DNA from: a gamma proteobacterium symbiont of Ctena orbiculata
Lineage (GTDB): Bacteria; Pseudomonadota; Gammaproteobacteria; Chromatiales; Chromatiaceae
Direction of reading: 5' to 3'
NCBI GenBank assembly: GCA_003058495.1
Contig: QBVC01000009.1
Span: forward strand, 1 to 64,000
DNA length: 64,000 nucleotides
The notes beneath the pieces were generated by a model. It was not told the DNA's origin. It saw nothing but the letters and a program-made list of their open reading frames with translations, and made no database searches. The first letter of the stretch is position 1. Each line of letters begins with the position of its first letter. Below are positions 38,488 through 48,188 of this stretch, piece after piece. The translations under genes were made by a program, and so were the position numbers.

Positions 38488-39978
38488 CTACTCCGGGCGC
38501 ATGTGCGGAAACAGCAGCACATCGCGGATCGAGGAAGAGTCGGTGAGCAGCATCACCAGCCGGTCTATACCGATCCCCTCGCCCGCGGTGGGGGGCATGC
38601 CGTGCTCCAGGGCACGCACATAGTCGGCATCGTAGTGCATCGCCTCGTCATCCCCGGCCTCCTTCTCCGCCACCTGTTCGCGGAACCGCTCGGCCTGATC
38701 CTCCGCGTCGTTGAGCTCGGAAAAGCCGTTTGCGATCTCCCGGCCGCCGACGAAGAACTCGAAGCGATCGGTGACCAGGGGATCGGCGTCGTTGCGCCTC
38801 GCCAGGGGTGAGACCTCGGTGGGATAGGCGGTGATGAAGGTGGGGTTCATCAAGCGATGTTCCACGCTCTTTTCGAAGATCTCGATCTGTATCTTGCCGA
38901 GTCCGTAGCTCGGCTTGAGGGGGATCTCCATACCCTCGGCGATGGCCCTGGCCTGGGCCTCGTCGTCCAGCATCGCCGCGCTGATCTCGGGATTGAAATG
39001 GCAGATCGACTGCTTCACCGTCATCCGCTGGAAGGGGCTGCCGAAGTCGTAGCGCTCCCCCTGGTAGGTAACCTGCGTACTACCCAACAGCTCCTGGCAG
39101 AGGGCCCGCAGCATCGCCTCGGTGAGGTCCATCAGATCGTTGAAGTCGGCATAGGCCTCGTAGAACTCCAGCATGGTGAACTCGGGATTGTGCCGGGTGG
39201 AGAGCCCCTCGTTGCGGAAATTTCGATTGATCTCGTAGACCCTTTCGAACCCGCCCACAACCAGTCTTTTCAAATAGAGCTCCGGTGCAATGCGCAGAAA
39301 CATGTCCATGTCGAGGGCGTTGTGGCGGGTGGCGAAGGGGCGCGCGGTGGCGCCGCCGGGGATCACCTGCATCATCGGCGTCTCGACCTCCAGAAAACCG
39401 CGCTGATCGAGAAAGCCGCGAATGAACTGCACGATCCGGGTGCGCATCTGAAAGGTCTTGCGCGAGGCCTCGTTCATGATCAGATCCACATAGCGCTGGC
39501 GGTAGCGGATCTCCTGATCGGAGAGGCCATGGAACTTCTCCGGAAGGGGGCGCAGCGCCTTGGTCAGCAGCCTCAGGCTGTCGACCTTGACCGAAAGCTC
39601 TCCGGTCTTGGTCTTGAACAACAGACCTTCGGCGCCGATGATGTCACCGATATCCCACTTCTTGAATTGGCTGTTGTAGAGGCCCTCCTCGAGGGCGTCC
39701 CGCTGCACGAAGAGCTGGATGCGCCCCGACATGTCCTGCAGATGGGCAAAGCTCGCCTTGCCCATGACCCGGCGGCTCATCATGCGCCCGGCCAGTTTGA
39801 CACGCAGACCCTCGGCTTCCAGCGCCTCACCCGACTTCTCCCCATACTCGGCATGCAGTTCTCCGGCCATGCTGTTGCGGCGAAAATCGTTGGGGAAGGC
39901 ATTCCCGTTCTCGCGCAACAGCTGCAACTTCTCACGACGCTGGGCGATGAGCTTGTTTTCGTCTGTCTGATCGTTCAT
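38488..39978 (-). CDS. lysS: Lysine--tRNA ligase (class II)
   Basis: Charges tRNA-Lys. An N-terminal OB-fold anticodon domain with '[19 protein letters not shown]' precedes class II motif 1 near '[11 protein letters not shown]', motif 2 '[20 protein letters not shown]', and motif 3 '[13 protein letters not shown]'. The ATG at 39978 is preferred to a GTG two codons earlier. It follows prfB, a classical pairing. Confidence 0.97.
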   Translation of the reverse strand: MNDQTDENKLIAQRREKLQLLRENGNAFPNDFRRNSMAGELHAEYGEKSGEALEAEGLRVKLAGRMMSRRVMGKASFAHLQDMSGRIQLFVQRDALEEGLYNSQFKKWDIGDIIGAEGLLFKTKTGELSVKVDSLRLLTKALRPLPEKFHGLSDQEIRYRQRYVDLIMNEASRKTFQMRTRIVQFIRGFLDQRGFLEVETPMMQVIPGGATARPFATRHNALDMDMFLRIAPELYLKRLVVGGFERVYEINRNFRNEGLSTRHNPEFTMLEFYEAYADFNDLMDLTEAMLRALCQELLGSTQVTYQGERYDFGSPFQRMTVKQSICHFNPEISAAMLDDEAQARAIAEGMEIPLKPSYGLGKIQIEIFEKSVEHRLMNPTFITAYPTEVSPLARRNDADPLVTDRFEFFVGGREIANGFSELNDAEDQAERFREQVAEKEAGDDEAMHYDADYVRALEHGMPPTAGEGIGIDRLVMLLTDSSSIRDVLLFPHMRPE

Positions 39979-40009
39979 TGGCACTTCATATCAAGTTGTC
40001 TGTTGGTCG

Positions 40010-40116
40010 ATAACGCAAAGAGCGCAATGTGGATAATGTTGGTCTCGACAACCAACCACACAATTCCACATTAACAAACTTTGCGCCCCTGGCGCTGCTT
40101 TGCGTCCTTCGCGTTA
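40010..40116. repeat. Inverted repeat between prfB and lysS
   Basis: Outer arms ataacgcaaagagcgcaa and tttgcgtccttcgcgttat, and an inner pair aatgtgga/tccacatt, form an imperfect 107-nt inverted repeat in the prfB-lysS gap. The core (cgcaaag) is related to, but different from, the cgcaaat family. Confidence 0.55.
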
Positions 40117-40128
40117 TAAAGAATCCAC

Positions 40129-41227
40129 TCAAAGGCCACCCTTGAGACTCGCCTCGATGAACATGTCGAGACCGCCGTCGAGCACGGCCTGGGTGTTCCC
40201 GGTCTCTACACCGGTGCGCAGATCCTTGATCCGCGAGGCATCGAGGACATAGCTGCGGATCTGGCTGCCCCAGCCGATGTCGGACTTGGTCTCTTCCAGC
40301 TGCTGTTGCGAGGCGTTGCGCTTCTGCACCTCGAGCTCGTACAACTTCGCCTTCAGCTGTTTCATCGCCGTCGCCTTGTTCTTGTGCTGGGAGCGGTCGT
40401 TCTGGCACTGCACCACGGTGCCGCTGGGATTGTGGGTGATTCTCACCGCCGATTCGGTACGGTTGACATGCTGACCACCCGCGCCGCTGGCGCGATAGAC
40501 ATCGATGCGCAGGTCCGCGGGATTGATCTCGACCTCGATGGAGTCATCGATCTCCGGCGAGACGAATACCGCGGCAAAGGAGGTATGACGCCGATTCCCC
40601 GAATCGAAGGGCGACTTGCGCACCAGGCGATGGACACCGATCTCGGTGCGCAGCCAGCCGAAGGCGTACTCCCCCTCGAAGCGCACCGTGGCGCTCTTGA
40701 TGCCCGCCACCTCGCCCGCGGAGACTTCGATGAGCTCGGTCTTGAAACCGCGGTGTTCACCCCAGCGCAGATACATGCGCAGCAGCATCTCCGCCCAATC
40801 CTGCGCCTCCGTACCCCCCGAGCCGGCCTGGATATCGAGGAACGCATTGCAGTGGTCGGTCTCACCGGAGAACATGCGCCGAAACTCCAGATCGGCGACC
40901 TGCCTGTCATACCCGGCAAGCTCCTCCTGGATCGCCCCCACCGCGGCCTCGTCCCCCTCCTCGACCGCCATCTCCAGCAGTTCGCCGGCATCGGCCAGAC
41001 CGCCGGTGAGTTGGTCAAGGCTTACGACCACGGTCTCCAGGGTGGCGCGCTCGCGACCCAGGGCCTGGGCGCGCTCCTGGTCACTCCAGATCCCGGGGTC
41101 CTCGAGCTCGCGCAGGACCTCGGTCAGACGCTCCTGCTTGGCCTCGTAGTCAAAGATACCCCCTCAGGGCGGAGACTCTGCCCTTCAAGTCGGCGATGGA
41201 CTGGGTGATCGGATTAATATCTTGCAT
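40129..41227 (-). CDS. prfB: Peptide chain release factor 2, with programmed +1 frameshift
   Basis: RF2 terminates at UGA and UAA. The gene is in two frames: ATG at 41227 opens 25 codons ending in an in-frame TGA at 41152-41150; after a +1 shift the second frame runs from 41151 to 40129, giving 365 aa as in E. coli. The recoding site shows an SD-like agggggt followed by atctttgac, the classical arrangement by which low RF2 promotes its own synthesis. The anticodon tripeptide SPF ('RKSPFDSG') and catalytic GGQ ('[11 protein letters not shown]') are present; Ala precedes SGAGGQ, the fully active variant rather than the E. coli K-12 Thr. Confidence 0.98.
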
Positions 41228-41342
41228 GGCAATACCGGCATGGGAAAAAGCGGGAATTCTACACTACCTCCCCGAGAGCAGGAACCGCAAACTCCATCCA
41301 GGTGCCATAAAACGATGAGAAAACAGGCTTGCTGTCGAAGCG

Positions 41343-42221
41343 TCAGTGATGGTTCGAGGAGAGTTTGCGCACCCGGGACCCTTTCGCATCGGATCGTTTG
41401 CCCAGATTCGAAAGTTTGGATCTGACCTGCTGCTTGAACTGCCCGAATTTGTCGGCGAGGCCCCCGGCAGGCTCTTCTTCCTTGACGGGCTCGGCAGGTT
41501 GCTGCGGCTGCTCCGCCTGCATCAGCCACATATTGAAGGAGTCGATGATCTCCCGATCCCAGGAGGCAGGCGGCTTCACGACCCTGCTTTCGCGATAGAG
41601 CCTAACCAGTGAATGCCTCACCGGGCAGCCCGAGTCTTTCATCGCCTCGCGGAGCAGGCTCTCCGCCCTACCGAGCCGTTTCTCGATCGTCTTCTTGTCG
41701 ACATCCAGCGCCTTCGCGATGGCAGTCTCACTGATACCGATCTCATGCTTGAAGAGGAAAAAGCGTTTCTGCTCAGCAGGGAGTTTTTTGAAGTGCTCCA
41801 GGAGCACCAGGCTCCAGTTGCCATCCGCCTCGATATCCTTCGGCAGATAGTTGCTTGGCATCTCGACACTCTTGAGCCCTCCCGGGTTTTGCACCGACTT
41901 CCCGAGATACTTATAGAATGAGAGCTTCAGATCCTTGGGTGTCTTTATACTGAGCCCCGACACCACCAGGTGACGCCAGGTTGAGTAGTAGGCGGCCTTG
42001 CCGTACTCCCCGGTGCCGTACTGCCTGACGATAAAACGGTAGACACGCCCCCGATAGCGTTCATAGAAAGAGGTAAAACCTTCCTTGTCGTGCTGCATGA
42101 TTTTTTCGAGCACGGCGTCTGTATCGAATCTTCTTGATCTCACTTCCGCATAGGCCCCGAGGAGGAATCCTCCTCTCAGATAGGTTGCCGGAATGTGCAA
42201 TATCCCTTGCCAGCCACGCAT
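41343..42221 (-). CDS. ECF-like sigma-70 family protein with C-terminal extension
   Basis: A 292-residue protein; the start is uncertain (ATG at 42221 lacks a ribosome site; later starts, including Met42, are possible). Residues about 35-125 resemble sigma region 2 ('FTSFYERYRGRVYRFIVRQYG'), and residues about 140-195 region 4 with a helix-turn-helix ('ETAIAKALDVDKKTIEKRL'). About 100 further residues follow, ending in a basic, Ser-rich tail and containing an acidic 'EPVKEEEPAGG' hinge. No anti-sigma gene is adjacent. It is divergent from the GT2 gene. The family call is moderate; target genes are unknown. Confidence 0.6.
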   Translation of the reverse strand: MRGWQGILHIPATYLRGGFLLGAYAEVRSRRFDTDAVLEKIMQHDKEGFTSFYERYRGRVYRFIVRQYGTGEYGKAAYYSTWRHLVVSGLSIKTPKDLKLSFYKYLGKSVQNPGGLKSVEMPSNYLPKDIEADGNWSLVLLEHFKKLPAEQKRFFLFKHEIGISETAIAKALDVDKKTIEKRLGRAESLLREAMKDSGCPVRHSLVRLYRESRVVKPPASWDREIIDSFNMWLMQAEQPQQPAEPVKEEEPAGGLADKFGQFKQQVRSKLSNLGKRSDAKGSRVRKLSSNHH

Positions 42222-42530
42222 TTGATAGATTCCGTCCCTAGTTATCAGCGCATAGTACCGCTGTCAATTATAAAGCATATGGGCTTTTTTGCCCGTTTTT
42301 TGCCAAGCGGCTCATAGAATTTCACAAAATGACCACTTGTCTTCCGGTTACCGTGAACCCTTTGGGCGAAATATTCCTATTCCGATTATTATTAACGGGT
42401 TAGGGACGACTCCTGAGAACCTGCTTCCGTTTACGTCGCTGAACGGTTTTGAACAACCTTCCCTATCAATCCATCTTGGTTGAACGATTTCAGGATAGAC
42501 GTCGCCAAATCCGGCGTTTAATCTTGATCC
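42222..42530. other. Divergent intergenic region
   Basis: This 309-nt stretch separates the sigma-like gene from the glycosyltransferase gene and must hold both promoters. It is more A+T-rich than its surroundings. I see no confident hexamer pair, repeat or RNA. Confidence 0.35.
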
Positions 42531-43355
42531 ATGTCGGTTTCTGTCGTAATTCCAACCCATAACCGGGCCCATACATTGCCGAGGGCGCTTGACTCTGTCT
42601 TGACGCAGAGCTGTCAACCACTGGAGATTATCGTCGTCGACGACGGTTCGGAGGATCAGACAGCGCAGCTGATGGAGGAGCGCTACGGCTGCTGCGACTA
42701 TCTGCGCCAGGCCAACCGGGGGGTCAGCAGCGCCCGCAATCTGGGCATCGAAAAGGCGCGCGGGGAATGGATCGCCCTGCTCGACTCCGACGACCGCTGG
42801 CTGCCGAACAAGCTCCAGCTGCAGCTCGAGGCGTTGACCGGCGCACCCGGATACCGTCTCTGCCACACCGACGAGCTCTGGATACGCAAGGGTGTCAGGG
42901 TCAATCAAATGCTCAAACATGCCAAAAGCGGCGGCAGGATCTTTCAGCGCTGTCTCCCGCTCTGCGTCATCTCACCCTCGTCGGTGATACTCCACCATAC
43001 CCTGTTCGAGGAGTTCGGCCTGTTCGATACCGAGCTCCCGGCCTGCGAGGACTACGACCTCTGGTTGAGGATCTGCGCCAGGGAAGAGGTGCTGTTCATC
43101 GATCAGCCGTTGATCGAGAAATATGGCGGTCATGACGATCAGTTGTCCCGACGGCACTGGGGGATGGACAGGTTTCGCGTCCATGCCTTAATCAAATTAC
43201 TCGATACGCAACAGCTTGCAAACGATGACCGGGTTGCCGCCGTCGCCACATTGAGCGAAAAAAGCGCCATCCTGGCCCAGGGGGCGGAGAAGCGCGGCCA
43301 ACCCGAGCGGGCCGCCTACTATCGAGAGATTCAGCGGCGATACCTGGCGGATTGA
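42531..43355 (+). CDS. Family 2 glycosyltransferase
   Basis: A 274-residue GT-A fold enzyme. It begins with 'VSVVIPTHNRAHTLPRALDS', then 'EIIVVDDGSEDQTA', 'GVSSARNLGIEKARGEWIAL' and the metal-binding 'LDSDDRW'. An 'ACEDYDLWLRIC' motif marks the catalytic base region. No membrane segment is seen. The sugar donor and acceptor are unknown. It starts a close plus-strand run with a phosphorylase-like gene, an SDR and TrmO. Confidence 0.88.
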   Translation: MSVSVVIPTHNRAHTLPRALDSVLTQSCQPLEIIVVDDGSEDQTAQLMEERYGCCDYLRQANRGVSSARNLGIEKARGEWIALLDSDDRWLPNKLQLQLEALTGAPGYRLCHTDELWIRKGVRVNQMLKHAKSGGRIFQRCLPLCVISPSSVILHHTLFEEFGLFDTELPACEDYDLWLRICAREEVLFIDQPLIEKYGGHDDQLSRRHWGMDRFRVHALIKLLDTQQLANDDRVAAVATLSEKSAILAQGAEKRGQPERAAYYREIQRRYLAD

Positions 43356-43360
43356 GACCC

Positions 43361-43984
43361 ATGGAGCCTGGATACGGCAATTCAACCAACCTCGTGATTG
43401 CCCTGCCGGCTGAGGCCAGGCCGCTGATAGATATGCTGAATCTGAAGCGGGATCAGACAAACAGGGTGATGCCTCTCTATTCGGCCGATGCCGTCAACCT
43501 GGTCGTGACCGGCCCCGGAGCATCCGCAGCCGCCCGGGGGGTGCGCTATATCGACGACCTGAGGCCCCGACCCCATGCCCATTGGATCAATATCGGAATC
43601 TGCGGCCACGGCACCCTTGCTGTCGGCACACCGCTCCTGGTCGATCGGATCCTTGACCTGCAGGGCGGCGGGGAGTGGGCACTGATCCTACCCCACCCTC
43701 CAGCCGGCTGCGTTGGCCCGCTGGTGTGCGTCCCGGAGCCCCAAGCTGAATATGAGACGGATATGGCTTACGATATGGAGTCGTGCGGATTCATCGAGGC
43801 GGTGACCGCTATCGACAGCGTCGCCTCTGCCACGGTGTTGAAGATCGTTTCGGATAATCCGGACAATGACGTTCGAAAGATCAGTGGGAAATTCGTCCAC
43901 AGGCTGGTTCAACAACACCTCGGTCTGATTCGATCCCTGATCGATTCGCCACTATCAGAGGATGGCTGCCCGGTTCCACAGTAG
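43361..43984 (+). CDS. Nucleoside phosphorylase / MTA-SAH nucleosidase-like protein
   Basis: A 207-residue protein resembling the PNP_UDP_1 fold. 'VIALPAEARPLI' and 'VTGPGASAAARGV' form the N-terminal part; 'INIGICGHGTLAVGT' is the phosphate or ribose loop; 'DMESCGF' corresponds to the ribose-binding Met-Glu motif and 'KIVSDNPDND' to the catalytic Asp loop. ATG 43361 is preferred to a TTG at 43352 that overlaps the GT2 stop. In other bacteria similar proteins act on purine or hopanoid adenosyl groups; the exact substrate is open. Confidence 0.7.
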   Translation: MEPGYGNSTNLVIALPAEARPLIDMLNLKRDQTNRVMPLYSADAVNLVVTGPGASAAARGVRYIDDLRPRPHAHWINIGICGHGTLAVGTPLLVDRILDLQGGGEWALILPHPPAGCVGPLVCVPEPQAEYETDMAYDMESCGFIEAVTAIDSVASATVLKIVSDNPDNDVRKISGKFVHRLVQQHLGLIRSLIDSPLSEDGCPVPQ

Positions 43985-44010
43985 ATGATGATCAGCGACG
44001 AGATCCTAAA

Positions 44011-44736
44011 TTGACGCAAAACGGAGATCAGGAATCACCCCGTAAACTCCTGGTGACCGGTGCCAGCGGCGGTATCGGCGGCGCGATTACCCGCCGTCTG
44101 CTGAACCGGGGTCACCGGGTGGTCGCACTGAGCCGGGATTTCTCCCACTGGCCCGACCAGACCGGTCTCCACAAGCATAGCCTGGACCTTGCTGACCTCG
44201 ATGCCCTGCCACCTCTCCTCGCTGAAATCACGGCCGACCATCCCGATCTGGATGGTGCCGTGTTGAATGCGGGATCGGGTCGTTTCGGGAATCTGGAGGA
44301 GTTCTCTTATCAGCAGATCAGCGAGCTGGTGGCCATCAACCTGACGCAGCATCTCTACCTGGCCCGCGCCCTGGTGCCCCTGTTCAAAAGAAAGGCGCGA
44401 AGCGACCTGATCACCATCGGCTCGGAGGCGGCGTTGACCGGTGGCCGCAAGGGTGCCGTCTACTCGGCCTGTAAATTCGCCTTGCGGGGTTTCAGCCAGT
44501 CAATAAGGGCTGAATGCAGCGGCAGCGGCGTCAGGGTCAGCCTTATCAATCCCGGTATGGTGGATACGGACTTCTACGAAAATCTCAATTTCAAACCGGG
44601 GGACAAGCCGGAGAACGCCTTGCGCGCGGAAGACATTGCAAATACCGTGATGCTGGTACTGGAGGCCCATCCAGGCACGGTATTCGACGAGATCGATCTC
44701 AATCCGTTGAAGCGGGTAATCGCGTTCAAGAACTAG
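44011..44736 (+). CDS. Short-chain dehydrogenase/reductase
   Basis: A 241-residue classical SDR, apparently starting at TTG. The cofactor motif is 'TGASGGIGGAITRRLL', followed by 'LNAGSGRFG', the catalytic Ser in 'TIGSEAALTGG', and the YxxxK motif 'YSACKFALRGF'; 'LINPGMVDTDFY' follows. The basic residues after the first strand ('LSRDFS') suggest NADP(H). The substrate is unknown. Confidence 0.88.
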   Translation: MTQNGDQESPRKLLVTGASGGIGGAITRRLLNRGHRVVALSRDFSHWPDQTGLHKHSLDLADLDALPPLLAEITADHPDLDGAVLNAGSGRFGNLEEFSYQQISELVAINLTQHLYLARALVPLFKRKARSDLITIGSEAALTGGRKGAVYSACKFALRGFSQSIRAECSGSGVRVSLINPGMVDTDFYENLNFKPGDKPENALRAEDIANTVMLVLEAHPGTVFDEIDLNPLKRVIAFKN

Positions 44737-44756
44737 GGCCGGTCAACACCAAACCC

Positions 44757-45476
44757 ATGGCGTATGAATTTCATCCAATCGGCCGGATTCACTCCTGTTT
44801 CAAGGAGAAATTCGGTATTCCCCGGCAGTCGCGGCTGATCGCCGAGGCCGAGGCCCGGCTGGAGATCCTGCCTCCCTACAACCGCGCGGAGGCGTTTCGC
44901 GAGTTGGCCGACTACTCCCATCTCTGGATCCTTTTCGTATTTCACGCCACCAGGGATGAATGGAGACCGAGGGTTCGACCGCCCCGGCTGGGGGGAAACC
45001 GACGCATCGGCGTATTCGCCTCGCGCAGTCCCGTCCGTCCCAACCCCATCGGACTCTCCGTGGTCGATCTGCTCCACCTGGAGTTGGCGAACAATCAAGT
45101 GGTGCTGCATCTGGGTGGCGTCGACCTGTTGGATGGCACGCCGGTACTCGATATCAAGCCCTACCTGCCCTATGTGGATGCGATCCCCGATGCAAAGAGC
45201 GGGTTTGCGCCGACCCCCCCGGGAGAGGCGATCGAACTGGGCTACTCCTCCGCTGCGGAGGCTGTGCTGCAGCGGTTGCCCCCCGCTCAGGCAGAGCAGC
45301 TGAAGACCCTGATTCGGCGCATCCTGGAAAACGATCCGCGACCCGCCTACCTGGATGAGGCGAAAAGGGATCGATTCGGCATGCGGCTCTTCGATTTCAA
45401 CATACGCTGGGAGGTGCGTGACGGTTCCTTCCTCGTCACTGAGCTGCTGCCGCTCCGGGAGCCGAATTCCGAATAG
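44757..45476 (+). CDS. trmO: tRNA (N6-threonylcarbamoyladenosine-37 N6)-methyltransferase TrmO
   Basis: A 239-residue TsaA/TrmO protein that methylates t6A37 in tRNA-Thr using SAM. 'FHPIGRIHSCFKEKFGIPRQ' opens it, with 'SHLWILFVFH', 'RRIGVFASRSPVRPNPIGLS' (SAM/catalytic loop) and 'VDLLDGTPVLDIKPYLPYVD'. The C-terminal domain with 'RPAYLDEAKRDRFGMRLFDF' matches the long form. A longer reading frame from 44514 overlaps the SDR and is not used. Confidence 0.93.
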   Translation: MAYEFHPIGRIHSCFKEKFGIPRQSRLIAEAEARLEILPPYNRAEAFRELADYSHLWILFVFHATRDEWRPRVRPPRLGGNRRIGVFASRSPVRPNPIGLSVVDLLHLELANNQVVLHLGGVDLLDGTPVLDIKPYLPYVDAIPDAKSGFAPTPPGEAIELGYSSAAEAVLQRLPPAQAEQLKTLIRRILENDPRPAYLDEAKRDRFGMRLFDFNIRWEVRDGSFLVTELLPLREPNSE

Positions 45477-45672
45477 GGGAACCCGCCCGAATGTAAAACT
45501 GTGCAACACCCGGCCATTTCCTCAAACAGTGCTTCCTGTCGGCCTAACAAACCGCTATCATTCCCTGATCGGACAAGTAGTTAGACGCTGAAGCCAAAGT
45601 CATGTATCGATAGCTCGATCCATCGCCGGGCCCCGGCATGCTGTATAGATATAAAACAAACACAACTTCCTG

Positions 45673-48135
45673 ATGAGTAACGACAAATCCGCTCAACAAA
45701 CTGCAAAACCCGACCTGGTACAGACATTTCTGAATCAGGTCCCGGGGAGGGTGTCCGCGATTCTGGAGAATTGGCATCAGTTGGTCCACAGCGACTGGAA
45801 AGGCAACCTCCTGGATACCCTGATCGAACGCATCACGACACTCAACGAGTCCGGCAGCAAGTTCGGCGTGCCCCAGATTACCCAGAGCGGTAAATCCCTG
45901 ATCGCTCATCTCAGCGACTACCACGGAACCGGCCTAAAACCCCAGCATGACGATGTGGTCGCCCTTGACGGCCTGGTCCATGCCTTCAAGGATGCCGCGA
46001 TCCAAGCCTGCAACCAGCAGGCCGAAGTGCTCGCCAGCGCCCCGGCCGAAAGCGCCAAGGAGACTGCTGAATCAAGCGGGGAACAGAAGGTCTTCATTCT
46101 CGGCATAGATGAAGCGCTGGCGGCGAATCTGACCCGCCACCTGCAAACCCACCATTTCGATGTCCACTACCTCACCGAAGTGGATCAGATCGTCCGTCAT
46201 TACGAAATCAATCCGGATGAGCCGAGCTATCTTGTCAGCCATGTGGAGATGCTGGACAAGCTCTTCCCGGAAGCGAAAGAAGGGGGATTGTGGAATAAAA
46301 ACAACGGTCTTCCGGGGATGCCCGTGGCCTTTATCGCCGACAATTCCGATCTCAAGACCCGCCTCGCGGCGATGCGCGTGGATGCCAGCGCCTACTGGGT
46401 GAAGCCGGTTGACCCCTACCTGGCGGCGAAGCGCATCCAGGAACTCTCCACCACCCATTCCCATACCGCCTATCGCATCCTCATCGTGGAGGATGATCCG
46501 GCACAGGCGGATTTCGCCGACGCCATCCTCAGCAAAGCAAATTTCGAATGCCGCAGCGTGACCGATCCGCTGCAGGTGATGGACGTACTGCAGGAGTTCA
46601 GACCCGATTTGATCCTCATGGATCTCTACATGCCGGAGGCAAGCGGCACTGAAATGACCACCGTCATCCGGGAAGACAACGAATTTGTCGATATTCCGAT
46701 CGTCTTTCTCTCCGGCGAGCAGGACCTGGACAAACAGCTGAGCGCACTCAGTTTCGGCGGCGAGGACTTCCTGTCAAAACCGATCGCCCCCAAACACCTG
46801 ATCACCACGGTCACCAACCGTATCCGCCGCGCGCGCCAGCTCAGCCACCGCCTGCATGGACACACCCGGGGGGAAAAGGAGACCGGGCTTCACTCCCGCA
46901 ACTACCTGCTAGAACGCCTGGATGCCCTGCTGAAGTCGGAGTCGCCGATCGAAGAAGTCACGGGAATCTATTTTATTCAGATCGACAACCAGGAAGACCT
47001 GATCAAGACCGTGGGCATCGGCGGTCTCGATGCCGTACTGGCCGTGGTGGCCTCGCATCTGAAACAGAATCTGCAGAGCCAGGATATATTGACACGATTC
47101 GGCGACAACAGTCTGAGCCTGCTTGCCCTGCGCCCATCCGACGACGACCTGAAATCTCTCGGTGAAAGCCTCTGTCAATCGGTGTCGAAGCAGATCATCG
47201 AGGTCGAAAACTCCACCGTCGGCGTCACCCTCAGCATCGGCATCTACCCGGTGCAGAACAACCAGCACGACTCCAGCTCGATCATTGCCCAGGCCCAGAC
47301 CGCCAGCCGCAATGCCCAGGACGCGGGCGGCAATCAAATCAATATCGTCGAGCCGGAAGTGGCGGCAGAGGATCAGTCAGCTGCGACTGCCGGTGGAGAT
47401 TTGGGCGCATTGATAGAAAAGGCCATCGAAAACAACTATTTCGATATCTATTTTCAGCCGGTGGTAGCGCTGCAGGGCAGTACCCAGGCCCATTACCAGA
47501 CCCTGCTCCGGTTGCAGGAGCCCGATGGCAAGCTCCATCGCGCCGCTGAGTTCATCCCCAAGGCGGAAGAGCTGGGATTGATCAGCAAGGTTGACCAATG
47601 GACGATGCGACGTGCTATCCATGTCATCAACGAACACATGGCCCAAGGCAACCGGCTTCACCTGTTCGTCTCCCAGTCCACCGACCTGCTGGAGAACATG
47701 GAACGTCTCTCCTATCTTCGCGAAAAGCAACGCCAAGGACAGATTCAGGATGGCAGCCTGACCTTCGAGTTCAATATCAACGATGTGGCAAGGAACCTAA
47801 AATCCGCCAAAATCTGCTTCGATGTGCTCAACAAGATCAATATCACCACGCTGCTTACCCGTGTCACCTCCTCCGTGGAGACGGAGCGCGTCATCGAGCA
47901 CCTGCCGATAAAATATATCAAGCTCGACTTTACCCTGCTGCAGGATCCCGAACTGGGACTCAAACAGCTGATCGAACTTGCCCATGGAAAAGGCATCAAA
48001 GTCATTGCCCCTCAGGTCGAGGATCCGCGCAGTATCGCAATTTTATGGAGCAGTGGTACCGATTACGTGCAAGGGAACTTCGTACAGCGGCCGGAGAGCA
48101 ATCTGATCTACGATTTCAACGAGTCCGTACTCTGA
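45673..48135 (+). CDS. FimX-like REC / degenerate GGDEF / degenerate EAL protein
   Basis: An 820-residue cytoplasmic signalling protein. Order: an Hpt-like helical bundle (about 10-115) without the phospho-His; a degenerate receiver (about 135-255, acceptor Asp lost, Lys kept); an intact receiver (about 268-385, phospho-Asp317, Lys in 'LSKPIAP'); a GGDEF domain (about 400-560) whose signature is 'RFGDNS' at 475; and an EAL domain (593-810) with QTL at 609-611 in place of EAL and 'APQVED' at 779 in place of the EGVE loop. Both enzymatic sites look dead. This layout and the 'YDFNE' end resemble FimX, a c-di-GMP receptor that drives type IV pilus assembly; pilT/pilU are in the window. Binding is inferred. 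Confidence 0.8.
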   Translation: MSNDKSAQQTAKPDLVQTFLNQVPGRVSAILENWHQLVHSDWKGNLLDTLIERITTLNESGSKFGVPQITQSGKSLIAHLSDYHGTGLKPQHDDVVALDGLVHAFKDAAIQACNQQAEVLASAPAESAKETAESSGEQKVFILGIDEALAANLTRHLQTHHFDVHYLTEVDQIVRHYEINPDEPSYLVSHVEMLDKLFPEAKEGGLWNKNNGLPGMPVAFIADNSDLKTRLAAMRVDASAYWVKPVDPYLAAKRIQELSTTHSHTAYRILIVEDDPAQADFADAILSKANFECRSVTDPLQVMDVLQEFRPDLILMDLYMPEASGTEMTTVIREDNEFVDIPIVFLSGEQDLDKQLSALSFGGEDFLSKPIAPKHLITTVTNRIRRARQLSHRLHGHTRGEKETGLHSRNYLLERLDALLKSESPIEEVTGIYFIQIDNQEDLIKTVGIGGLDAVLAVVASHLKQNLQSQDILTRFGDNSLSLLALRPSDDDLKSLGESLCQSVSKQIIEVENSTVGVTLSIGIYPVQNNQHDSSSIIAQAQTASRNAQDAGGNQINIVEPEVAAEDQSAATAGGDLGALIEKAIENNYFDIYFQPVVALQGSTQAHYQTLLRLQEPDGKLHRAAEFIPKAEELGLISKVDQWTMRRAIHVINEHMAQGNRLHLFVSQSTDLLENMERLSYLREKQRQGQIQDGSLTFEFNINDVARNLKSAKICFDVLNKINITTLLTRVTSSVETERVIEHLPIKYIKLDFTLLQDPELGLKQLIELAHGKGIKVIAPQVEDPRSIAILWSSGTDYVQGNFVQRPESNLIYDFNESVL

Positions 48136-48188
48136 CCCTCTCCGCCCCGCCGGCCGCCACCCGTCGTTGAGAACTTGGGAGCCGTATT

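Noticed and set aside
38857-40074. 405-codon plus-strand open frame opposite lysS
   Set aside because: lysS has all class II motifs on the other strand; this frame is low in recognisable content.
44514-44756. N-terminal extension of the TrmO reading frame
   Set aside because: It overlaps the SDR coding region in another frame; TrmO homologs begin at the ATG at 44757.
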